Position numbers and translations under genes: made by a program. From Clostridia bacterium (GTDB lineage Bacteria; Bacillota; Clostridia; Christensenellales; SZUA-584): a stretch of DNA of 37,211 nt. The DNA is taken from contig JABGQS010000023.1 in NCBI GenBank assembly GCA_018648645.1, forward strand, positions 1 through 37,211, in the 5' to 3' direction. Positions 7,812 to 15,405 of the stretch are shown here, one piece after another (the stretch's first letter is position 1; every line of letters begins with the position of its first letter). The notes under the pieces were generated by a model, which worked only from the letters and a program-made list of their open reading frames with translations, searched no databases and was not told where the DNA came from.

Positions 7812-8849
7812 ATGAGCAAACCAATTATCGTAGATTTAGTTTCAGGCTTTCTCGGAGCGGGCAAAACCACTCTGATCAGCAAATACGCCGCCTTTCGCAT
7901 CAAACAGGGAGAACGCGTCGCCATCATAGAGAACGAGTTCGGCGAAATGGGCATCGACGGCGAGCTTCTTAAGGACGCGGGTCTTTCCGTTACCGAAATC
8001 GTAAACGGCTGCATTTGCTGCACCATGAAAGACGACCTTACAACCACGCTCGAGCTCATGTGCAATGATAACCCACCCGACAGAGTCATCATCGAGCCGA
8101 CGGGCATATTCATCATCGACGGCATCACCGAAATCCTCGACTCTCCCCGCATCCGCGACACCCACAAACTGCGCGGTGTCGTCACGGTCATCGACGCTCT
8201 CGGCTTCACTGCCCAGCAGCACCGATACACCATGTTTTTCAAGCGCCAAATCCTTTTCGCCAACAAGCTCATCATGAGCAAAACGGTCGACATGGAAACA
8301 CCGCAAATCCTCGACACCATCGAGGCGCTGCGCGAAATCACCGGCGATGTAGACATCGAAGCCAAGGACTGGGACACACTCACCACGCGCGACTGGAACA
8401 ATCTCTTCGCGCCCAAACCAACCGTCTGCACGCTCGACCACGAGCACGACGAATCCTGCGGGCATGACCATGGCCACGACCGCGAGCACGAGCATGACGA
8501 CGACACCTGCACGCTAGACCACGAACACGACGAATCCTGCGGACACAACCACAACCATGATCATGGTGAATCGTCACACGGCGGGTTTGCAGGTATCACT
8601 GTACCCGGCATCCGCGCAATGTCACAGCAAGAACTGGACGACATCCTAAAGCGTATAGCATCAGAAGAGTTCGGCGACATTCCACGCGCAAAAGGCTTCG
8701 TGCCAAATGCAAACGGCGGATACTGGCAGTTGGATGTAGTCGGCGAACAAATCAAAATTAAAAAAGCCGCAGAAGGCGAGCGCGAAGCGCGCGTCAGCTT
8801 CATCGGCATCGGTATGGATAAAAGCAGCTTAGCCAAGCTGTTTGCTTAG
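7812..8849 (+). CDS. CobW/COG0523-family metal GTPase with duplicated His-rich loop
   Basis: A 345-residue G3E GTPase of the CobW/Nha3/Zn-chaperone family. Walker A is GFLGAGKTT (12-20); the family metal-binding CxCC motif is GCICC (66-70); IIEPTG (94-99) and VTVIDA (124-129) follow. The base-recognition loop is unusual (SKTVD where KxD is expected). Between the GTPase domain and the C-terminal domain (about 265-345) is a His/Asp/Cys-rich loop (206-256) built from two near-identical units beginning CTLDHEHDESCGH. These proteins hand Zn, Co or Ni to target proteins using GTP. Its position, convergent with and next to a cobalt transporter and corrinoid enzymes, favours cobalt, but zinc cannot be excluded. 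A GGAG site precedes the ATG. It is the only plus-strand gene in the window. Confidence 0.92.
   Translation: MSKPIIVDLVSGFLGAGKTTLISKYAAFRIKQGERVAIIENEFGEMGIDGELLKDAGLSVTEIVNGCICCTMKDDLTTTLELMCNDNPPDRVIIEPTGIFIIDGITEILDSPRIRDTHKLRGVVTVIDALGFTAQQHRYTMFFKRQILFANKLIMSKTVDMETPQILDTIEALREITGDVDIEAKDWDTLTTRDWNNLFAPKPTVCTLDHEHDESCGHDHGHDREHEHDDDTCTLDHEHDESCGHNHNHDHGESSHGGFAGITVPGIRAMSQQELDDILKRIASEEFGDIPRAKGFVPNANGGYWQLDVVGEQIKIKKAAEGEREARVSFIGIGMDKSSLAKLFA
8427..8561 (+). repeat. Tandem in-gene repeat coding for His-rich metal loop
   Basis: Two 54-base units at 8427-8480 and 8508-8561, 81 bases apart, encode CTLDHEHDESCGHDHGHD and CTLDHEHDESCGHNHNHD. The first 13 residues are identical, and the DNA differs mainly at third positions. 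The 27-base stretch between them is also His/Asp-rich. This looks like a recent internal duplication that enlarged a metal-binding loop. Confidence 0.85.
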
Positions 8850-8862
8850 CACCTAAACGATA

Positions 8863-8886
8863 CAAAAAAAGCTGCCAAGTGCAGCT
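8863..8886 (-). terminator. Intrinsic terminator of the acs-cbi operon
   Basis: On the minus strand AGCTGC-ACTTG-GCAGCT (8870-8886) is followed directly by a run of Ts (8864-8869). The six-base perfect stem, five-base loop and U-tract make a textbook rho-independent terminator. The stem overlaps the stop codon of the last gene of the operon. On the plus strand there is no T-tract, so it should not stop transcription of the CobW-like gene. Confidence 0.85.
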
Positions 8887-9520
8887 ATTCGCATACCTCA
8901 AAACTCTTAAACCTTATCACATTATCAAATTGCTCGCGGCTTAAAACCGCCAGCGTATCAATCAGCTTAAAGTCGTTCTCATACTCGTTTATATCAGGAT
9001 CGGGACAATGAATCCTGTTCAAAAACGCAATCTTCCACTTCCCATACTCAGGCATCAAATCGCTCAGAGGTTGCGACCTGCTCTCGCTCCCAACCAAAAT
9101 CTTTTCGGTCGGCTCATCGCTCTCCCGCGTGCTGGTGTCCACAACGATATGCACGCCTTCGGTCACCAAACTCTTTCGCAAATCGCATTTTAACTCCACC
9201 AGCTTTTGCGCAAACGCCTCAAACGGCATATCTGCCGACACTACCAACACCAACGCCTTGTTGCCGTGCACCGCTCTCATCGTCGCCACATGCCGCATCA
9301 CTATTTTATGAAACTGCGGATCGCTTTTATAATGCGCATATAGCGCCTTGCCAAACGCTGACCAGTCAGCAACACTTCGAGCCTCTTCAAACTCAAAGTC
9401 AGATAGCTCAATCGCTTGCAGCACGCTGCCGACAAACCTCGAAGCGTCCGGTTTTAAAAGTATATAGCCTCTCAAAATTACGCTGCCCCCCTTTTCGCTG
9501 TTTATATATCTGCGTCGCAC
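8885..9520 (-). CDS. Uncharacterised protein at the end of the acs-cbi operon
   Basis: A soluble-looking protein of 211 residues from the GTG at 9520, or about 196 from a TTG at 9475 that follows a GGGGGG stretch; the start is uncertain. The GTG start overlaps the end of cbiO by 19 bases, which suggests coupling. I do not recognise the family. It is mixed alpha/beta by composition, without signal peptide or membrane segments. A central part (HVATMRAVHGNKALVLVVSA followed by an AFAQKLVELK helix) faintly recalls the catalytic subunit of molybdopterin synthase, but this is too weak to call. The C-terminus has NRIHCPDPD and ends in VCE. Being last in an operon with CODH/ACS and a cobalt transporter, it may serve metal or corrinoid handling; that is inference from position only. 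Confidence 0.7.
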   Translation of the reverse strand: MRRRYINSEKGGSVILRGYILLKPDASRFVGSVLQAIELSDFEFEEARSVADWSAFGKALYAHYKSDPQFHKIVMRHVATMRAVHGNKALVLVVSADMPFEAFAQKLVELKCDLRKSLVTEGVHIVVDTSTRESDEPTEKILVGSESRSQPLSDLMPEYGKWKIAFLNRIHCPDPDINEYENDFKLIDTLAVLSREQFDNVIRFKSFEVCE

Positions 9521-10257
9521 TTAGGACATCCTTGCATAGAGAGCGGCAGCTCAAGCCCGCACTCACCCAGCAGCTTCTCATCGCTCAAAATATCCTTCGC
9601 CGCTCCGTCCGCCGCCACAAGCCCATCTTTTAACACAATTATGCGCTCGCACGTATCATACACCATATCCAAGTCGTGGCTGGTGATAATCCGCGTGTGC
9701 TTAAACTCCTTAATCAGCTTGATAAACCTTCTGCGAGATTGCGGGTCAAGCGAGCTCGTCGGCTCATCCATCACCAATATATCCGGCTGCATCGAGAGCA
9801 CCGTCGCGATGCTTGCCGCCCGCTTTTCGCCTTCGGACAAGTGATACGGCGCTCTGTCACCAAGGTGCTCAATCCCCACCTGCTCCAGCGCATGCGCTAC
9901 TCGCTGTGCTACCTCGTCTTCGCCGATTCCGCTGTTTCTGGGTCCAAACGCCACGTCGTCATATACGCTCGTCATAAACAGTTGGTTGTTCGGATCCTGA
10001 AACACCATCCCAATTCTCTGCCTAATCGACGGTATCGTCTTTTTCGTCATTTTCACTTCGCCGATCACCACTTCGCCGCTCTGCGGTGTCAATATCCCCA
10101 TAAGCAGCAACAACAGCGTAGACTTGCCCGCACCATTCGCGCCGATAATACCGACCGACTCGCCGTGCAATATCCGAAACGAAATGTCGCTGACCGCTTC
10201 TTTGCCGCCCGGATAACTGTATTTCAAATTCTTCACTTCCGTAATGTGATGACTCAT
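9502..10257 (-). CDS. cbiO: Cobalt ECF transporter ATPase CbiO
   Basis: A 251-residue ABC ATPase that energises the CbiMQO cobalt importer on the cytoplasmic side of the membrane. Walker A is GANGAGKST (39-47), the Q-loop is VFQDPNNQLF, the signature is LSEGEKRAASIA (LSGGQ variant typical of this group), Walker B is ILVMDEPTSSLDP and the switch His is in ITSHDLD. The C-terminus ends with a CPKC pair (CPKCDADI). Its ATG shares one base with the cbiQ stop (TAATG), so translation is coupled. Nickel is a possible alternative substrate, but the corrinoid context favours cobalt. Confidence 0.93.
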   Translation of the reverse strand: MSHHITEVKNLKYSYPGGKEAVSDISFRILHGESVGIIGANGAGKSTLLLLLMGILTPQSGEVVIGEVKMTKKTIPSIRQRIGMVFQDPNNQLFMTSVYDDVAFGPRNSGIGEDEVAQRVAHALEQVGIEHLGDRAPYHLSEGEKRAASIATVLSMQPDILVMDEPTSSLDPQSRRRFIKLIKEFKHTRIITSHDLDMVYDTCERIIVLKDGLVAADGAAKDILSDEKLLGECGLELPLSMQGCPKCDADI

Positions 10258-11063
10258 TATAAAACCCCCGCAATCGCGTTGCCAAGCAGTGTCGGCAAAT
10301 CGAAAATTCGCGCCAGCACGAAAAACGCTATCCAGAAAATCAAGTACGCGATATCTTTAAACTTCATCCTTATATTTGCGCCCGGATGATAATTACCGTC
10401 AAACCCGCGCATCAACATGGCTGCGTATATGTTTTGCGAGCGCTCATACGTGCGCAGTATAATCTGCCCGATCAGCGGACCCCAAGCCGTTTTGTGAATG
10501 CCCTTTTTGCCAAACGAGCGCAGCTTATACGCCCGCACCGTCCGCGCAATCTCCTCGCCAATTACGCTGATATATCGGTACGTCAGCAAAATTTGCAGCA
10601 CAATCAACTTTGGAATTCGTATCAATCGCAGCGCGTACGCCAGCCTGTCAATGCCCATTGTAGACATCATCAGCAGTGCAGAGATTACAATCAATCCGTA
10701 TTTTAATACCAACGAAGCGAAATTGAACCACCCGCCGTAATACACACTGCTGCCAAAGTACACAATACTCCTATCGAATATAACAGCAAACAATCCGATG
10801 CCAAGTATCAGCGGCAGCACAATCAGCGCGCGCTTAAATATCGGTTTTACCGGCGTTTTCGATACCGCAAAAATAATCACGGGATATAGCACAAACGGCA
10901 AAACAGGCACAATTGCGTACCTGCCGAAAGACGATACAAGCCCGCTGTATGCGATTGTAACCAAAAACAGCATCAGCGGATGAATATGATGAACGGCGGA
11001 ATCCCCACGCGCCAAGTCGTCCATAAGCCGTAGCTCTCTAATCGAATTTTCTATACTTGCCAT
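10257..11063 (-). CDS. cbiQ: Cobalt ECF transporter transmembrane protein CbiQ
   Basis: A 268-residue membrane protein of the EcfT/CbiQ family. After an N-terminal amphipathic stretch it has hydrophobic segments around 30-75, 80-98, 115-137 and 242-262. The two Arg-containing coupling motifs that contact the ATPase are visible as ARTVRAYKLRSFG and YERSQNIYAAMLMRGF. It links the metal-binding component CbiM to CbiO. No clear Shine-Dalgarno precedes its ATG, so it may depend on translation from cbiM, which ends 33 bases upstream. Confidence 0.93.
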   Translation of the reverse strand: MASIENSIRELRLMDDLARGDSAVHHIHPLMLFLVTIAYSGLVSSFGRYAIVPVLPFVLYPVIIFAVSKTPVKPIFKRALIVLPLILGIGLFAVIFDRSIVYFGSSVYYGGWFNFASLVLKYGLIVISALLMMSTMGIDRLAYALRLIRIPKLIVLQILLTYRYISVIGEEIARTVRAYKLRSFGKKGIHKTAWGPLIGQIILRTYERSQNIYAAMLMRGFDGNYHPGANIRMKFKDIAYLIFWIAFFVLARIFDLPTLLGNAIAGVL

Positions 11064-11096
11064 AATCGTTACTTAACCAAACTTATCAATTTAACC

Positions 11097-12113
11097 CTAT
11101 TGCACCCCGGCTGCCTTTTTCCTCTTAAACAGCCATATTGCAAATCCAATCAACGCTGCAAACGCAAGCGTCAGCCCCGCGCCGACAATCCCGGCAATGC
11201 TCGTCTGTCCGTTCTCCGAAATCTGTGCGCCTGCGCCCTCGCGCAAAGCGTAATCGGGCAATATCGCCGTTTCCTGCTGTATCTTAATAAGCGCATCATC
11301 CGCCTGCTCTACAATCTCTACGCCCGAGTTTTCAGCCGCCCTCGCAACCGACCACTCAAGCCCGTCCGGGTTCGCCGATGCAAACCATGCGCCAACTCCG
11401 CCGATTAAAACGGTGCAAATCAACAGCCCCGCAACCAATTTTTTGTTGGATGTTTTCTGCTTTGGTAACCCTACCGCACCTTCCATAAGCTCGGGTTTCG
11501 CTTTATATATAAACACAAGCACCATCGCGGTCACAAGCCCTTCAATCGCCCCAATCGCCAAATGTATCGGCTGCATAAGCGCCGCAAAAACGCCAAACGA
11601 GAGTAGCGTTTTTCCGGAAATCACAGTCTCCAGCACCACGCTGAACGCCCCAAGCTGCAACGCCACCATAGATGCGATTACTGCGCCAACAACAATGCGA
11701 CGATTCGAATATCCTTTTTTCACAATTGGTTTAAAAATAAGCGGATACGCGACAAAACACGCAAAAAATCCTAGATTGAATATATTGGCTCCAAGCGCCA
11801 GCAGCCCCCCATCGGCAAAAAACAGCGCCTGAATACTGAGTATCGAGATCATCGTTAAAAAACCCGCATTTCTCCCAAGCAAAACCGCCAAAAGTATGCC
11901 GCCGACAATATGTCCGCTGCTGCCCGTTCCGGGTATCGCAAAGTTGACCATCTGCATCGCAAAAACCAGCGCGCCCATCACGCCCATCAACGGTATTTTG
12001 TCTTTATCAAGCTCAATGTTGATTTTCTTGCTCGCATACGCTGTCACCCCGGCAGTGGCGGCCCACATGGTTCCGCCGACAACCGGCGACAATAAAGCAT
12101 CTCCAACGTGCAT
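11097..12113 (-). CDS. cbiM: Cobalt ECF transporter substrate component CbiM fused to a PDGLE (CbiN-like) domain
   Basis: A 338-residue membrane protein. The N-terminal part (about 1-205) is CbiM/NikM: it begins MHVGDALLSP, where the amino terminus and His2 form the metal site together with His68 in GSSGHIVGG. The C-terminal part has one membrane segment (226-246), the PDGLE motif (249-253), an extracytoplasmic stretch and a last membrane segment (about 304-330), which matches the CbiN/NikN-like PDGLE domain normally made as a separate protein. The fusion combines metal capture and gating. A GGAGAG site precedes the ATG. It lies 33 bases after acsV and begins the cbiMQO block, so cobalt import is expressed with the corrinoid enzymes. 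Confidence 0.92.
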   Translation of the reverse strand: MHVGDALLSPVVGGTMWAATAGVTAYASKKINIELDKDKIPLMGVMGALVFAMQMVNFAIPGTGSSGHIVGGILLAVLLGRNAGFLTMISILSIQALFFADGGLLALGANIFNLGFFACFVAYPLIFKPIVKKGYSNRRIVVGAVIASMVALQLGAFSVVLETVISGKTLLSFGVFAALMQPIHLAIGAIEGLVTAMVLVFIYKAKPELMEGAVGLPKQKTSNKKLVAGLLICTVLIGGVGAWFASANPDGLEWSVARAAENSGVEIVEQADDALIKIQQETAILPDYALREGAGAQISENGQTSIAGIVGAGLTLAFAALIGFAIWLFKRKKAAGVQ

Positions 12114-12146
12114 AATTTCTCTCCAATCTCAGTTATAAAATATTTG

Positions 12147-14030
12147 CTATTTGAACAAATCCGAATCGGTGTGCGGTATAAACAACGCCGCCGTGTACTG
12201 ATCCATATACGCGTGCTCTACGCTGAGGTCAAGATACGTAATGTTTTGCTCAATCTGCTTTTGCTTTTCTATGTGCTTTTTGCTCACCAGCGTCATGTAC
12301 GCCCCGATAATCGACGAGTTGCCGATAAACGAGAACTTACTCGGCGCCAAGTTCGGCAACAGCCCAATCGCAGACGATTTGCTTATATCGATATATCTGC
12401 CAAATCCGCCCGCAATATAGATCTTTTCCAAATCCTCAAAGTCCATATCAATCTTTTGCAGCATTACCCTGCAAGCAGAATAAATCGCTGCCTTTGCGCG
12501 CACCAGGTTATCAATATCCGTCTCATTAATAAATATCGGCTTGCCGTCCTCCGTTTCTTCCCCCGGTGCTATAATGTACCGCGAGTTTCTGTTGTCCGGC
12601 TCAACCGCGACGCTCTTACGCTGTCTGTTCAGCTTTCCGCCCGCGTCCAGCCATCCCGTGTTAAACAATTCGGCAATCAATGCAATCATTCCGCTGCCAC
12701 AAATGCCAAGCGGCTTTATCTCGCCGATGACGCCATACTCGCAAACGCCCGTATCAGGGTCAACGCTCACACGCTCAATAGCGCCTTGCGACGCCCTCAT
12801 GCCGTGCTCAATACCGCCGCCTTCAAAAGCAGGCCCCGCGCTGCACGCACACCCGATAAGAAAATCCTCGTTGCCGAGTATCAGCTCGCCGTTTGTTCCG
12901 ATGTCGATGAACAAGCTAATCTGCTCGTTTTGGTTGCTAAGGCTCGTGCACAGCAGCCCCGATGTGATGTCTCCGCCCATATAGCTGCCGACGGACGGCG
13001 CCATGTAAACAGCCGTGTTCACGTTTATATTCAATCCAACGTCGCTCGCCTTATAAAACGGTATATCATAAACCGCAGGCGTGTACGGGTCCAGCCGTAT
13101 GTTTTCGGGGTCAATGCCCAGCAGCAAATGCATCATCGTTGTGTTTCCGGCTATCGAAGCGTTATAAATATCATTCGCGTTAATCGCGCTTCGCTCCGCC
13201 ATCTCATTTATCAGCTCGTTAATGGTTCCGAGCACCTTTTGTCTTAACTCTTCTCTTTGCGGCAATTTCTTTGCATAGTTAATGCGGCTGATGACGTCCA
13301 GCCCGCAGCTAATCTGCGCGTTATAATCCGTCTTCGCCGCCAATATATTGCCCTCCGGCATATAAATCAACCGCACAGCCACCGACGTAGTGCCGATGTC
13401 CACCGCCACGCCATAGCTGCCAAAAATGGTATCGCCCGCTTCAACATCGACGATTTTAACCACACCATTGTCAATATAATAGCTGACAGTCACTTTGCCG
13501 TCTTCCTCGCGCAACTCGTTTGGCATGGTCTGCAGCACATTGACGGGCAGCTCAAAATACTGCGCGTCAAGCGCACTCAGCACAGCCGTTTTCAATCTGT
13601 CATAGTCCGACAGTCCGTCGCCGACCTCAGCTTCACTGACCACAATTTCCTTCTTCTTGACCAGCGGTTCAATGTCCTCGTGCTTTGGCATCAACGCTCG
13701 GTCTATAAGCAGCATGTCCTCGCTCGCGTGAGAGAACTTGCCCTCCTCCTCGCCAAACTCAGAGAACACGTGCACAACAACATCCTCATCGCCCAGGTTC
13801 GATTTGCAGATCAATACATACCCTTCATCCACCAAATCCTGCGTCAGAATTCCGCTGTTGTCAAAATCCACTTTGCCCTGCTCAATTTTCACAAGACACT
13901 TACCACACGTTCCCTGACCGCCGCAAGGCGCGTCAACGGAAACATCGTGCTCTTTTGCGGATGCAAGCAATGGAGAGCCGCTAGGCATCTCCATTGTTAT
14001 TCCGCTCGGTTTAAAAGTTACTTTTGGCAT
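12147..14030 (-). CDS. acsV: Reductive activator of the corrinoid iron-sulfur protein (AcsV/RACo)
   Basis: A 627-residue protein with an N-terminal [2Fe-2S] ferredoxin domain (about 1-95) and a C-terminal ASKHA-type ATPase domain (DUF4445 family). The cluster ligands are Cys36, Cys42 and Cys45 in APCGGQGTCGKC plus Cys75 in LICKS. Nucleotide-fold motifs are VAVDIGTTSVAVRL, SIAGNTTMMHLLLG, FIDIGTNGELILG and YIAGGFGRYIDI. RACo proteins use ATP to drive one-electron reduction of inactive Co(II) in the corrinoid iron-sulfur protein back to Co(I). Its place directly after acsC supports that target, rather than a methylotrophic corrinoid protein as for RamA-like relatives. The spacing to acsC is 26 bases. 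Confidence 0.94.
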   Translation of the reverse strand: MPKVTFKPSGITMEMPSGSPLLASAKEHDVSVDAPCGGQGTCGKCLVKIEQGKVDFDNSGILTQDLVDEGYVLICKSNLGDEDVVVHVFSEFGEEEGKFSHASEDMLLIDRALMPKHEDIEPLVKKKEIVVSEAEVGDGLSDYDRLKTAVLSALDAQYFELPVNVLQTMPNELREEDGKVTVSYYIDNGVVKIVDVEAGDTIFGSYGVAVDIGTTSVAVRLIYMPEGNILAAKTDYNAQISCGLDVISRINYAKKLPQREELRQKVLGTINELINEMAERSAINANDIYNASIAGNTTMMHLLLGIDPENIRLDPYTPAVYDIPFYKASDVGLNINVNTAVYMAPSVGSYMGGDITSGLLCTSLSNQNEQISLFIDIGTNGELILGNEDFLIGCACSAGPAFEGGGIEHGMRASQGAIERVSVDPDTGVCEYGVIGEIKPLGICGSGMIALIAELFNTGWLDAGGKLNRQRKSVAVEPDNRNSRYIIAPGEETEDGKPIFINETDIDNLVRAKAAIYSACRVMLQKIDMDFEDLEKIYIAGGFGRYIDISKSSAIGLLPNLAPSKFSFIGNSSIIGAYMTLVSKKHIEKQKQIEQNITYLDLSVEHAYMDQYTAALFIPHTDSDLFK

Positions 14031-14056
14031 TTTTCTTTACCTTCTTCTTGTCATTG

Positions 14057-15385
14057 CTATCGGTTAAACGCCTTTATATAGCTCTCGATATCTGCCGCTT
14101 CCTGTGGAGCAACTGCAACTTTCCAGCCCGGCAGCGCTTCTTCAAGCTCGCCGCTTATCTGCGCTACATATCCCGGTATCGAAATTGTCCTTGTGTCTAC
14201 CATAGACTCTAAATCGGCTTCTTTGATAAACTTTGCTATGCTGGTGCCGGAGAACTTTCCTGCCGACCAAGCCGTCAATACACTAAAGCCTTCGCATTCG
14301 GGCACGACCAGCCAAGCACTGATTCCGCTGTTTTCAATCTCGCCCGATACGATAAAGTATGTGAGTGAGAAGTTCGTCGTAACAAAAACCATAGAGTTTC
14401 TGTCCGGCTCGCCAATTGGATAAATTTTTGGCTCCATTTGAATCGGCTTCTGCGGATCTGTATAGATGTTAAGACGCAGCGTCATCAAGTTCACAAGCTG
14501 CGCAGCATCAAACTTTGGTAGCACACATACTCCGCCAAACTTTTCAATTTCGTTGATAGCCATCACAGTGTCCGTTAGCTCATCGCCCGTGTCGACAAAC
14601 TTTAGCGTAGCGTACCCAAGCTCCTTAACGTTGTCTTTAATCGCCGCAATTCGCGCAATCGAGTTCAATTGGAACGTCGCTGCCAAAGAGTCTGCTTCAA
14701 ACTGCATCACCATGTTGTTAAACCCGTCCGCCTTCAGCTTCCGGGTTATCGCAGTAATTTCGTCCAGCTCGCCTGCTATCGATAATATCATCGAATGCTC
14801 TTTTGCACAAGCAAGCAGCTCGTCAACATTGTCCTTGTTTACTCCGGCAATAACGCTGTTTGTACCGCTCACCGCTGCTGCCGCTTCCTTAATCGCCTTG
14901 GTGTCATCAGACCTCAAAATCAAAGGCAGCTTCGTAATCTCAAACGCTTTTTTCGCAAGCGCCGCAAATTTCGCCGCGTCGCCGCTTTTCTGCGTAATAG
15001 CCACCGCGTTCAGTATCAATATCTCACCCACGCGCTCCAGCTGATAATCCTTGATTTTGTTCAGCGTTTCCTGCGCGTCGCCCGCATCGTCGTCAATGTT
15101 GATAGCAAGCATCGTATCGTTGATAAACGTCTTCTCGTGCCTGTACAGCACCGTCTCTCCGCCGATTTTTGTGTTGATGTCGCTGCCGAGTGTCAGCTGC
15201 TTCACAGGCGGCTCATTGTCCGCCCCCAGCACCGCAATCGCTTCCTCAGAAGCATACGGGCACTCAGAAAGCTCCGCCTTTTTTGCCGCCAACTTCATCG
15301 CAAACGCCAGGCAAGTATTCGCACCGCATTCCTTACAGTTCGTTTTAGGAAGCAGTTTTTGTATTTGTAATCCGTTTAAAGCCAT
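14057..15385 (-). CDS. acsC: Corrinoid iron-sulfur protein large subunit AcsC
   Basis: A 442-residue protein, the usual length of AcsC (about 445). The N-terminal [4Fe-4S] domain has Cys17, Cys20, Cys25 and Cys42 (NCKECGANTC...ECPY), followed by a TIM-barrel-like region and a C-terminal corrinoid-binding domain. With the AcsD subunit it carries the methyl group on cobalt to the A-cluster of acetyl-CoA synthase in the Wood-Ljungdahl pathway. The ATG follows a strong AGGAGG site. It is 20 bases after the acsB-acsD fusion gene, so the two subunits of the heterodimer are encoded next to each other even though one is fused to the synthase. Confidence 0.96.
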   Translation of the reverse strand: MALNGLQIQKLLPKTNCKECGANTCLAFAMKLAAKKAELSECPYASEEAIAVLGADNEPPVKQLTLGSDINTKIGGETVLYRHEKTFINDTMLAINIDDDAGDAQETLNKIKDYQLERVGEILILNAVAITQKSGDAAKFAALAKKAFEITKLPLILRSDDTKAIKEAAAAVSGTNSVIAGVNKDNVDELLACAKEHSMILSIAGELDEITAITRKLKADGFNNMVMQFEADSLAATFQLNSIARIAAIKDNVKELGYATLKFVDTGDELTDTVMAINEIEKFGGVCVLPKFDAAQLVNLMTLRLNIYTDPQKPIQMEPKIYPIGEPDRNSMVFVTTNFSLTYFIVSGEIENSGISAWLVVPECEGFSVLTAWSAGKFSGTSIAKFIKEADLESMVDTRTISIPGYVAQISGELEEALPGWKVAVAPQEAADIESYIKAFNR

Positions 15386-15405
15386 TTTTCAATTCCTCCT
15401 AAAAT

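Noticed and set aside
12108-14081. Long plus-strand frames opposite acsV and other minus-strand genes
   Set aside because: They mirror the codon bias of the true genes, are rich in Arg, His and Cys, and lack ribosome sites; they are antisense shadows.
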